Part shown: in pieces, positions 18,451 to 26,368 of the stretch
Position numbering within the stretch: the stretch's first letter is position 1
Layout of the letters: each line of letters starts with the position of its first letter
Origin: Betaproteobacteria bacterium
Lineage (GTDB): Bacteria; Pseudomonadota; Gammaproteobacteria; Burkholderiales; Casimicrobiaceae
DNA: 64,000 bases
Reading direction: 5' to 3'
NCBI GenBank assembly: GCA_016861105.1
Contig: BOKS01000005.1
Span: 223,165-287,164, forward strand
Notes under the pieces: generated by a model
Told to the model about the DNA's origin: nothing
Seen by the model: the letters and a program-made list of their open reading frames with translations, nothing else
Databases searched by the model: none
Program-made: the position numbers and the translations under genes

Positions 18451-20130
18451 ATGCTGCGTCATCTTGCGATCCGCAACTTCGTCCTGGTCGACGCGCTCGA
18501 GGTGGAGCTGGACGGCGGATTCGCGGTGCTCACCGGCGAGACCGGTGCCGGCAAGTCGATCCTGGTGGACGCGCTCGGGCTGCTGCTCGGCGACCGCTTC
18601 GAGCCGCGGCAGCTGCGCGCCGGCGCCGAGCGCGCGGAGCTCGCCGCGGCGTTCGACGTCGGCGAGCGGCCGCAGGTAGGCGCCTGGCTCGCCGAGCAGG
18701 GCTTCGACGGCGACGACGGCGAGGTGCTGGTGCGCCGCGTGCTCGACGCGCAGGGGCGCTCGCGCGCGTTCGTCAACGGCCACCCGGCCACGCTCGCGCA
18801 GCTCGCCGCGCTCGGCGAGCGCCTCGTGGACCTCCACGGGCAGCATGCGCACCAGTCGCTCGAGCAGCCGGCCGCGCAGCGTGCGCTGGTCGACGCCTTC
18901 GGCGGCTTCGTGACGCTGGCACGCGAGACCGCGCAGGCCTGGCGCGCGTGGCGCACCGCGGCCGAGCGGCGCGATGCCGCGCAGGCGGCGGCGCAGGCCA
19001 CGGCGGCGGAGCGCGACGCGCTGCGCGAGCGGCAGCGGGAGCTCGCGGCGCTCGCCGTCACCGGGGAGGAGTGGTCCGCCCTCGTCGCCGCGCAGGCGCG
19101 GCTCGCGCACGCGGCCGCGCTGATCGAGGCCGCGGTCGAGGGCGAGGCGCTGCTCGCCGACAGCGACGACGCCATCACGCGGCGTGTCGCCCGGCTGATG
19201 CAGCGGCTCGACGCGGTGGCGGCGCACGACGCGGCGCTGCGCGAGATCGTCGCCCTCCTCGAGCCGGCGGCGATCCAGCTCGGGGAGGCCGCGCGCGGCC
19301 TGCGCGACTACCGACGGCGGCTCGACCTCGATCCCGGCGAGCTCGCGCGCATCGAGGAGAGGCTCGCCGCGGTGCACGACGCCGCGCGCCGCCACCGCGT
19401 CCGGCCCGAGGCGCTGCCGGCGCTGCTGGCGGAGACGGAAGCCCGCCTCGCGCTGCTCGACGCCGCCAGCGACGCCGAGGCGCTCGCGCGCGCGGCCGCA
19501 CAGGCGGAGGCGCGCTACGTCGCGCTCGCCGGCGAGCTGACGGCCAAGCGCCGCCTCGCCGCGATGGAGCTCTCGCACAAGGTGACGTCGGCGATGCAGA
19601 CGCTCGCCATGCCGGGCGGCCGCTTCGAGGCCGCGCTCGTGCCGCTCGGGCAGCCGGCGAGCCACGGGCTCGAAGGCATCGAGTTCCGCGTGGCCACGCA
19701 CCCCCGGCAGCCGTCCGGTCCGCTCGCGAAGATCGCGTCCGGCGGCGAGCTGTCGCGCATCGCGCTCGCCGTCCAGGTCGTCTCCAGCGAGGTCGGCGAG
19801 GTGCCCACGCTCGTCTTCGACGAGGTCGACGCCGGCATCGGCGGCGCCGTCGCGGCGACCGTCGGGCGCCTGATGCAGGGGCTCGGCGAGCGCCGGCAGG
19901 TGCTGTGCGTCACGCACCTGCCGCAGGTCGCGGCGTTCGCGGACCACCACTATCGCGTGAGCAAGGAGGGCGACGGCGAAGGCGTCCGCAGCACGCTGGT
20001 GCGGCTGACGCGCGCGCAGCGCCAGGACGAGCTCGCGCGGATGATGGGCGGCAGCGCGATCACCGCGAAGACGCGCGCGCATGCCAGGGAGCTGCTCGAC
20101 CAGCACCGCCGCCAGGGAGGATCGCCATGA
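18451..20130 (+). CDS. recN: DNA repair protein RecN
   Basis: A 559-residue SMC-like ATPase for double-strand-break repair. It starts MLRHLAIRNFVLVDALEVE. Walker A is GETGAGKS at 29-36. The interior is helical coiled coil of unusually alanine-rich composition. The C-terminal part has the ABC signature region KIASGGELSRIALA and Walker B VFDEVDAGIGG, then VTHLPQVAAFADHHYRVSK. The length is typical. Its last 4 nt overlap the next gene (ATGA). Confidence 0.96.
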   Translation: MLRHLAIRNFVLVDALEVELDGGFAVLTGETGAGKSILVDALGLLLGDRFEPRQLRAGAERAELAAAFDVGERPQVGAWLAEQGFDGDDGEVLVRRVLDAQGRSRAFVNGHPATLAQLAALGERLVDLHGQHAHQSLEQPAAQRALVDAFGGFVTLARETAQAWRAWRTAAERRDAAQAAAQATAAERDALRERQRELAALAVTGEEWSALVAAQARLAHAAALIEAAVEGEALLADSDDAITRRVARLMQRLDAVAAHDAALREIVALLEPAAIQLGEAARGLRDYRRRLDLDPGELARIEERLAAVHDAARRHRVRPEALPALLAETEARLALLDAASDAEALARAAAQAEARYVALAGELTAKRRLAAMELSHKVTSAMQTLAMPGGRFEAALVPLGQPASHGLEGIEFRVATHPRQPSGPLAKIASGGELSRIALAVQVVSSEVGEVPTLVFDEVDAGIGGAVAATVGRLMQGLGERRQVLCVTHLPQVAAFADHHYRVSKEGDGEGVRSTLVRLTRAQRQDELARMMGGSAITAKTRAHARELLDQHRRQGGSP

Positions 20131-20753
20131 AGGTCGCCATGTTCGGCGCCACCGGCCGCACCGGGTCGCGCGTGCTGCGCCGCCTGCTCGACCGCGGCGA
20201 CCGCGTGCGGGCGCTCGCCCGGGACCCGTCGCGCCTCGCGTCGCATCCGGCGCTCGAGGCCGTCGCGGGCGACGCCGGCGACGCCGCCGCGGTCGCGCGC
20301 ACGCTCGCGGGCGCGGACGCCATCGTCGTCTGCCTCGGGATGGACGACATCACGCGCCCGGGCACCGCGTTCTCCGACGCCGTCCGCGGCATCGCGGACG
20401 CGGCCGGAGCCGCGGGCGTGCGCCGGCTCGTGGCCATCGCCTCCGCGGGCGCGCTGCCGCACCACGGCGGCGGCCTGCGCGGCGAGCAGGGCGGCGGCGG
20501 TCCCTACGCCAACGTCAACGCGGAACACGCCCGCAACTACCGCACGCTCGCAGGCTCCCGCCTCGACTGGACGCTCATGTGCCCGGTCGACCTCGTCGAC
20601 GACATCCCCGCCGGCCGCGCGCGCTGGGCGTACGAGGCGCTGCCCGCCGGCAGCAGCCAGACCGGCTACGACGACCTGGCGGCGACGATCGTGGCGCTGC
20701 TCGCCGAGCCGGCGTCGTACCGGCAGCGGGTGGGCATCGTCAGCGTGCGCTGA
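20127..20753 (+). CDS. NAD(P)-binding (NmrA/SDR-like) protein
   Basis: A 208-residue single-domain Rossmann protein. MKVAMFGATGRTGSRVLRRLL is a clear NAD(P)-binding GxxGxxG site. VCLGMDD and RLVAIASAGAL follow at the places of strands 4 and 5 in atypical SDRs. It lacks a standard YxxxK pair, like NmrA/BVR-B-type proteins that bind a dinucleotide or reduce small carbonyls. The substrate is unknown. ATGA overlap with recN implies translational coupling. Confidence 0.8.
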   Translation: MKVAMFGATGRTGSRVLRRLLDRGDRVRALARDPSRLASHPALEAVAGDAGDAAAVARTLAGADAIVVCLGMDDITRPGTAFSDAVRGIADAAGAAGVRRLVAIASAGALPHHGGGLRGEQGGGGPYANVNAEHARNYRTLAGSRLDWTLMCPVDLVDDIPAGRARWAYEALPAGSSQTGYDDLAATIVALLAEPASYRQRVGIVSVR

Positions 20754-20767
20754 CGGCGGCCCCGCAA

Positions 20768-20784
20768 GGACGCAGCGCGCGTCC
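20768..20784. terminator. small GC hairpin between convergent genes
   Basis: GGACGC and GCGTCC flank a 5-nt loop in the 35-nt gap between the plus-strand NAD(P)-binding gene and the minus-strand pbpG-like gene. It has no U-tract. It could stop transcription from both sides. Confidence 0.35.
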
Positions 20785-20788
20785 GCAC

Positions 20789-21745
20789 TCAGCGCGCGCG
20801 CGAACGCCGCGGCGGTGCCGCGTTGAACGAGCCGCGCACCGGCCCGCCCGACACGCGCTTGCCCGGGGCGGAAGCCTTCGCCGCCGGGCCCGCGCCGCGC
20901 GCGACGGCGCGCAGCGGCAGGGCGTCGCCGGTCTCCAGCCAGTGCCGGATGCGCTCGGCGTCGCCGAGCCGCGTGTACTTGCCGATCGAGTCGAGCAGCA
21001 CGATCACCACCGGCCGGCTCGCGACGTTCGCCAGCATGACGAGGCAGCGCCCCGCCTCGCGGATGTAGCCGGTCTTCTGCAGCAGGATCTCCCAGTCGGA
21101 CGAGGCGACCAGGCGGTTCGAGTTGTTGAAGCCGACGATGCTGCCGGCCGGATCCACCTCGACGTAGTGCGACGGCGTCGTGGAGAACTCGCGGATCAGC
21201 GGATACTCGGCCGCCGCGCGCACCATGACCGCCAGGTCGTTCGCCGTCGACACGTTCTTCGGCGAGAGGCCGGTCGGATCGTCGAAGCGCGTGCGCTTCA
21301 TGCCGAGGGCGATGGCCTTCGCGTTCATCGCGGCGACGAAGCTGTCGAGGCCGCCGGGATAGTGGCGCGCGACCGCCGACGCCGCGCGGTTCTCGGACGA
21401 CATCAGCGCGAGCCGCAGCATCTCGCGCCGCGGCAGCTGCGTGCCCAGGCGCAGCCGCGAGCTGCTGCCCTTCAGGAAGTCGAAGTCCTGGATGTCGACT
21501 GCGACCGGCTCGTCGAGGGACTGGCCGCCGTCGAGCACGACCATCGCCGTCATGAGCTTGGTCAGCGAGGCGATCGGCGTGACCTCGTTGGCCGCCTTCG
21601 CGAAGATCGGCCGGCCGGTGGACGCGTCGTAGACCGCGGCGTTCGCGGAGGCGAGCTGCAGCTTGCCGGGGTCGCGCGGGTCCGCGGCGGCCGCGTGGAC
21701 ACCCCAGAAGCACGCGAAAACAACGAGAAGGACGCGCTTGATCAT
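20789..21745 (-). CDS. pbpG: PBP7-like D-alanyl-D-alanine endopeptidase
   Basis: A 318-residue serine peptidase of the SxxK class. A signal peptide (MIKRVLLVVFACFWGVHAAA) exports it to the periplasm. All three active-site motifs are present: SLTK at 60-63 with Ser60 as nucleophile, SEN at 117-119, and KTG at 224-226. The family cleaves D-Ala-meso-DAP cross-links in peptidoglycan. The C-terminus carries a basic, low-complexity tail of about 35 residues. It stands alone. A GCTATAAG box about 24 nt before the ATG is a possible -10 element. Confidence 0.88.
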   Translation of the reverse strand: MIKRVLLVVFACFWGVHAAAADPRDPGKLQLASANAAVYDASTGRPIFAKAANEVTPIASLTKLMTAMVVLDGGQSLDEPVAVDIQDFDFLKGSSSRLRLGTQLPRREMLRLALMSSENRAASAVARHYPGGLDSFVAAMNAKAIALGMKRTRFDDPTGLSPKNVSTANDLAVMVRAAAEYPLIREFSTTPSHYVEVDPAGSIVGFNNSNRLVASSDWEILLQKTGYIREAGRCLVMLANVASRPVVIVLLDSIGKYTRLGDAERIRHWLETGDALPLRAVARGAGPAAKASAPGKRVSGGPVRGSFNAAPPRRSRAR

Positions 21746-22033
21746 GTGGAACCTGAAGGACGCCCGACCTTATAGCACGCCCCCTCCGGGACTGCCAATC
21801 CCCTCGTCGGCGGCGCGGTTGCCCGGCCTCGCGGGGATGGCTGCCGCGCGGGCGGACGGGCGCCTTCCGCAAGTCCCGTGCCCGGCCGGCCGGGGCGGGC
21901 CCCCGCGCGGTGCGTCGCGTCCGCGTGCGGCGCCCGCGGGCCGCGCGTCGCGGACGCGCTCCCGCGCCGCGCCGGTGACGCCGGGCGTCGGGTCCCGCCG
22001 CCCGCGGTCAGGCGCGCTCCGCCCGCGGGCCCG

Positions 22034-23878
22034 TCACCCCTCTTCCCCCCGCGCGGCGAGGGCCGCGCGCGTGCGCAGCGCCTCGTCCTGCTGCAGGCGC
22101 CACATCCGCGCGTAGGTCCCCCCGGCGGCGAGCAGCGCGAGGTGCGTCCCGCGCTCGACGATGCGGCCGTGCTCGAGCACGAGGATCTCGTCGGCGTCGA
22201 CGATCGTCGACAACCGGTGCGCGATGGTGAGCGTCGTGTGCTCGCGCGCGATGGCGCGCAGCTCCGCCTGGATCGCCTTCTCGGACCGCGAGTCGAGCGC
22301 CGACGTCGCCTCGTCGAAGATCAGGATCGTCGGCCGCTTGAGGATGGCGCGCGCGATCGCCACGCGCTGCTTCTCGCCGCCCGAGAGCTTGAGGCCGCGC
22401 TCGCCGACGGGCGTCGCGTAGCCCTCCGGCAGGCGGCTCACGAAGTCGTGGATCTGCGCGAGCCTGGCGGCCGCGACGATCTCGTCGTGCGTCGCGCCGG
22501 GCCGGCCGTAGGCGATGTTGTACTCGATCGTGTCGTTGAACAGCACCGTGTCCTGCGGCACGATGCCGATCGCCGCGCGCACGCTCGCCTGCGTCACCTC
22601 GCGCACGTCCTGTCCGTCGATGGTGATGCGCCCGCCGGTGGCGTCGTAGAAGCGGTACAGCAGCCGCGCGAGCGTCGACTTGCCCGACCCCGACGGCCCG
22701 ACGACCGCCACCGTGCGCCCCGCGGGGATCGCGAACGAGACGTCGCGCAGGATGCGCCGGTTCGCCTCGTAGGCGAAGTCGACGCGCTCGAAGCGGACCT
22801 CCCCGCCGGCGAGCGCGAGCGGCGGCGCTCCCGGCCGGTCGCGGATCTCCGCGTGCTCCTCGAGCAGGCCGAACAGCCTCTCCATGTCGGCCAGCGCCTG
22901 CTTGATCTCGCGGTAGAGCACGCCGAGGAAGTTGAGCGGGATGTAGAGCTGGATCATGAACGCGTTGACCAGCACGAGGTCGCCGATGGTCATCGTGCCG
23001 TCGACGACGCCGACGGTGGCGCGCCACATGATCAGCGTGACGGCGATCGCGATGATCGCGCTCTGCCCGATGTTCAGCGCGGACAGCGAGGTCTGGCTGC
23101 GCACGGCGGCCTTCTCCCAGCGCTGCAGGCTCTCGTCGTAGCGCTGCGCCTCCCAGGCCTCGTTGCCGAAGTACTTGACGGTCTCGTAGTTGAGCAGGCT
23201 GTCGATGGCGCGCGTGTTCGCCCGGCTGTCCAGCTCGTTCATCGTGCGCCGGAACTGGGTGCGCCACTCGGTGACCGCGACGGTGAACGCGATGTAGCAG
23301 GCGAGCGCCGTCACGGCGATGGCCACGAACGTCCAGTCGTAGCGGGCGACGAGGATCCCGCAGACGAGCGCGATCTCGACGAGCGTCGGCAGGATCGAGA
23401 ACAGCGCGTACTGGATCAGCGTGGAGATGCCGCGCTGTCCCCTCTCGACGTCGCGCGTGAGCCCGCCGGTCTGGCGCGCGAGGTGGAAGCGCAGGCTGAG
23501 GCCGTGCAGGTGCCGGAACACCTGCAGCGCGATCTTACGCACGGCGCGCTGCGTGACCTTGGCGAAGAGGAACTCGCGCAGCTCGGTGAACGCCGTCGTG
23601 GACAGGCGCAGCAGGCCGTAGCCGGCGAGCAGCGCGAGCGGCACTGCGAGCAGCGCGACGTCGCGGTCGAGGCCGTCGACGATCTCCTTCATCACGAGCG
23701 GCACGCCCACGTTCGCGAGCTTGGCCGCGACGAGGCAGGCCAGCGCGGCCGTCACCCGGGCCTTGTACTCCCACAGGTACGGCAGGATCTGCCGGGCGGT
23801 CGCCCAGTCGCCGCGGGACGTGCGGGGCACGCCCTTGTCGGCGGGCAGGGGAAGCGTGGAGGAGCGGGAGCCGCGCAT
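22034..23878 (-). CDS. ABC exporter, Atm1/MsbA-type (fused permease-ATPase)
   Basis: A 614-residue half-transporter. The first ~320 residues hold six transmembrane helices with NYETVKYFGNEAWEAQRYDE, the segment typical of Atm1/HMT1-type exporters that move glutathione-linked or metal-linked compounds. The ATPase domain has Walker A GPSGSGKST, signature LSGGEKQRVAIARAI and Walker B ILIFDEATSALDS followed by the H-loop IAHRLST. It should work as a homodimer in the inner membrane. The ATG at 23878 is the first reasonable start; the frame further upstream is antisense-like and low-complexity. The gene follows clsB by 113 nt and may be co-transcribed with it. Confidence 0.9.
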   Translation of the reverse strand: MRGSRSSTLPLPADKGVPRTSRGDWATARQILPYLWEYKARVTAALACLVAAKLANVGVPLVMKEIVDGLDRDVALLAVPLALLAGYGLLRLSTTAFTELREFLFAKVTQRAVRKIALQVFRHLHGLSLRFHLARQTGGLTRDVERGQRGISTLIQYALFSILPTLVEIALVCGILVARYDWTFVAIAVTALACYIAFTVAVTEWRTQFRRTMNELDSRANTRAIDSLLNYETVKYFGNEAWEAQRYDESLQRWEKAAVRSQTSLSALNIGQSAIIAIAVTLIMWRATVGVVDGTMTIGDLVLVNAFMIQLYIPLNFLGVLYREIKQALADMERLFGLLEEHAEIRDRPGAPPLALAGGEVRFERVDFAYEANRRILRDVSFAIPAGRTVAVVGPSGSGKSTLARLLYRFYDATGGRITIDGQDVREVTQASVRAAIGIVPQDTVLFNDTIEYNIAYGRPGATHDEIVAAARLAQIHDFVSRLPEGYATPVGERGLKLSGGEKQRVAIARAILKRPTILIFDEATSALDSRSEKAIQAELRAIAREHTTLTIAHRLSTIVDADEILVLEHGRIVERGTHLALLAAGGTYARMWRLQQDEALRTRAALAARGEEG

Positions 23879-23991
23879 GCGCGAGGGAAGCGGCAGGCGC
23901 CGCGCCCGCCATTGTACGGCGCACCCCGCGGGCGCGAGGGACGGGGGTCGCCGCGGCCGCCGGCGCGGGACGGCGCCCCCGCGCCGCGGAC

Positions 23992-25224
23992 CTACTTGCC
24001 CCCGCGCGTGATGCGCGAGATCGTCTCGCCGAAGCCGTGCCGGCCGCGCCGCCGGCCGCGCCACCACTCGTTGCCGCCGTAGCCGAGGAAGCCCATCGCG
24101 ACGCGCACGAAACCGTACGCGGCCCACGACAGGGCGCGGGCGAACACCGGACGCGCCGCCCAGTGCTGCGGACCGACGCGCCGCGCGCCGGTCTGCACCA
24201 TCTGCAGCAGCTCGAAGCGCAGCTGCGCGGCGAACCCCGCGTCGCGCACGAACAGGTTGGCCTCGCGCGACATGAGGAGCGAATAGGGGTCGATGTTCGA
24301 CGAGCCGACGGTCGCCCAGCGCTCGTCGACGACCGCCACCTTCGCGTGCAGGAACGAGCGGTGGTACTCCTCGATCGCCACGCCCCCGGCGAGCAGCTGC
24401 CCGTAGAGCGCCCGCGACGCGTAGTGCAGCAGGCGGTACTCGACGCGGTGCTGGAGCAGCAGCGTCACCTGCACGCCGCGCGCCGCGGCGTCGATCAGCG
24501 CGCGGCGGAAGCGGACGCCCGGGAAGAAGTACGCGTTGGCGATCAGGATCTCGCGCCGCGCGGTGCGCACCGCGGCGAGGTACGCGCGCTCGATGTCGCG
24601 CCGGTGCGAGAGGTTGTCGCGGATGGTGAACTTCGCGGTCTGTCCGCCCACTCGCGGCACCGGCCTCGGCTCGGGGAACAGCGGCACCTCGCGCGTGCGG
24701 AACTGGACGAGCTCGCACAGCGCCCACACGCGCGCCATCGTCTGCACGACGCCCGCCACCACCGGGCCCTCGACGCGCACGGCGTAGTCGACGCGCGGCG
24801 GGCGCTGGCCGGGCGTGTTCATGTCGTCGATCAGGTTGATGCCGCCGACGAACGCCACGCGGCCGTCGGCGTGGGCCAGCTTCCGGTGCAGCCGCCGCAG
24901 CCGGTGCGAGCGGAACTGCCACGGCGCGACCTCCGGCCGGTACTTGAGCAGGCGCACGCCGCCGTCCGCGAGCATCCGCTCGAGCGCCGGCGTCAGGTAG
25001 TGCTTCGCCCCCCAGCCGTCGACGAGGACGCGCACCGTGACACCGCGCTGCGCCGCCGCGACCAGCGCTTCGCCGATCGCGCGTCCGGACGGGTCGTCGG
25101 CGAAGATGTAGGTCTCGATCCACACCTCCGCGCGCGCGGCGTTCACGGCTTCGGCGAGGGCAGCGAAGTACTCGGTGCCGCTGCGCAGCAGGCGCACGGC
25201 GTTGCCCGGCGTGAAGCGGTTCAC
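23992..25224 (-). CDS. clsB: cardiolipin synthase B-like phospholipase D family protein
   Basis: A 410-residue enzyme with two PLD motifs. The first is HRKLAHAD in a VAFVGG context, and the second is HAKVAVVD followed by WATVGSSN; both fit HxKx4D with the downstream Gly/Ser/Asn. It lacks the N-terminal membrane helices of ClsA, matching the ClsB type, which transfers phosphatidyl groups to make cardiolipin. The frame is open to 25461, but the part upstream of the GTG at 25224 reads through a structured non-coding hairpin. The start VNRFTPGNAVRLL is therefore preferred. Confidence 0.85.
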   Translation of the reverse strand: MNRFTPGNAVRLLRSGTEYFAALAEAVNAARAEVWIETYIFADDPSGRAIGEALVAAAQRGVTVRVLVDGWGAKHYLTPALERMLADGGVRLLKYRPEVAPWQFRSHRLRRLHRKLAHADGRVAFVGGINLIDDMNTPGQRPPRVDYAVRVEGPVVAGVVQTMARVWALCELVQFRTREVPLFPEPRPVPRVGGQTAKFTIRDNLSHRRDIERAYLAAVRTARREILIANAYFFPGVRFRRALIDAAARGVQVTLLLQHRVEYRLLHYASRALYGQLLAGGVAIEEYHRSFLHAKVAVVDERWATVGSSNIDPYSLLMSREANLFVRDAGFAAQLRFELLQMVQTGARRVGPQHWAARPVFARALSWAAYGFVRVAMGFLGYGGNEWWRGRRRGRHGFGETISRITRGGK

Positions 25225-25380
25225 GGCGGCCGCCCGTCGCGCGGAACGCCGTTCATGGCGCGACGCTCGGAACCGGGGCGACGCGGGGGCGCGCTGGACG
25301 CCGTCCGCCGCCCGACCGCGATGCCACCGTCGGTCACCGTCCGGGGCGTCCGGCGCGCGGGCGCGCCCCTTCCCTACGGG

Positions 25381-25480
25381 CTGCGGCGAAAAGGGCCGTG
25401 GGCGTTGTTGCAGGTCCTCTCCGGGTTCCCGACCCGCCTTGCGGCCTTGCGCCTCGCCCACGGCCCTTTTCGCTTCGCAG
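25381..25480. repeat. long hairpin-forming inverted repeat, non-coding
   Basis: GCGAAAAGGGCCGTGGGCG (25386-25404) is perfectly complementary to CGCCCACGGCCCTTTTCGC (25455-25473), a 19-bp stem around a 50-nt loop. With a two-base bulge the stem extends through CTGCG (25381-25385) and CGCAG (25476-25480). The loop holds a smaller dyad, CGGGT/ACCCG. It lies in the 285-nt gap between the EEP phosphodiesterase stop (25510) and the clsB start (25224). It is too long and symmetrical for a plain terminator; it could be a palindromic repeat family member, a transposon-derived element or a structured RNA. Confidence 0.85.
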
Positions 25481-25509
25481 CGCGCTTGTGTCCATAGCGT
25501 GAACAGGCC

Positions 25510-26286
25510 CTAGGCGGACGCGCGCCTCGCGGCGCGCACGCCTCGCGTCTCGAACGTCGCGGCGAGCGCGGCGTGGTCGGACAGCCGGCCCGCGGGGAAG
25601 GCGCAGTGGACGTGCGCCTCGCGCACCTCGAGCCCGCGCGCGTAGATGCGGTCGAGGCGGAACAGGGGCATCACCGAGGGGAACGTGCGGGCCGGCCGCC
25701 CGGTGACCGCCTCGAAGACCTCGACGACGCCGAGCTGGTCGCAGAGCGTGCGGTTGGCACGGTGCCGCCAGTCGTTGAAGTCGCCGGCGATCAGCAGCGG
25801 CGCGTCGTCGGGGACCGTGGCGCGGATGCGCTCGCACAGCGCCCGCACCTGCCACTCGCGGCCGCGCTCGAACAGGCCCAGGTGCACGTTGAGGCAGTGC
25901 AGCTCGGGCTCGCCCTTCCCCAGCCCCACGACGCAGTGCAGCAGGCCGCGCGACTCGAACGGATGCGCCGAGATGTCCTCGTTGTCCTGCGCGACGATCG
26001 GGAACCGCGACAGCAGTGCGTTGCCGTGGTGCCCGTCGCGGTAGACGGCATTCTTGCCGTAGGCGAGCTCGGTCCAGCGCTCGCCGGCGATGTACTCGTG
26101 CTGCGGCTTGCGCGGCCAGTCGGTGAAGCGGCCCGCGTGGCGCTCGTGCACGCCGACGACCTCCTGCAGGAACACGAGGTCCGCGTCGAGCCCTTCCAGC
26201 CGCTGGCGCAGGTCGTGGATCACGACCCTCCGGTTGAAGTGCGAGAAGCCCTTGTGGATGTTGTAGGTGGCGACGGTGAGGCGCAC
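25510..26286 (-). CDS. endonuclease/exonuclease/phosphatase (EEP) family protein
   Basis: A 258-residue cytosolic-looking member of the EEP fold, beginning VRLTVATYNIHKGFSHF. Metal and catalytic residues are visible in VFLQEVVG (Glu), CLNVHLG (His), IAGDFNDW (Asp/Asn) and LSDHAAL (Asp-His pair). The family includes nucleases and phospholipid or phosphoinositide phosphodiesterases. In many Proteobacteria a gene of this sort sits next to cardiolipin synthase B, as here, which suggests a role in membrane-lipid metabolism. The GTG at 26286 is used because upstream codons lack family similarity. Confidence 0.83.
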   Translation of the reverse strand: MRLTVATYNIHKGFSHFNRRVVIHDLRQRLEGLDADLVFLQEVVGVHERHAGRFTDWPRKPQHEYIAGERWTELAYGKNAVYRDGHHGNALLSRFPIVAQDNEDISAHPFESRGLLHCVVGLGKGEPELHCLNVHLGLFERGREWQVRALCERIRATVPDDAPLLIAGDFNDWRHRANRTLCDQLGVVEVFEAVTGRPARTFPSVMPLFRLDRIYARGLEVREAHVHCAFPAGRLSDHAALAATFETRGVRAARRASA

Positions 26287-26368
26287 GGCGTCCTGGGTCG
26301 GGTGGCTGCGGCGACCCCGTATGGTAGCGAAACGCGGCGCGCGCACGCGTCGGCGCACGCCGCGCCCG

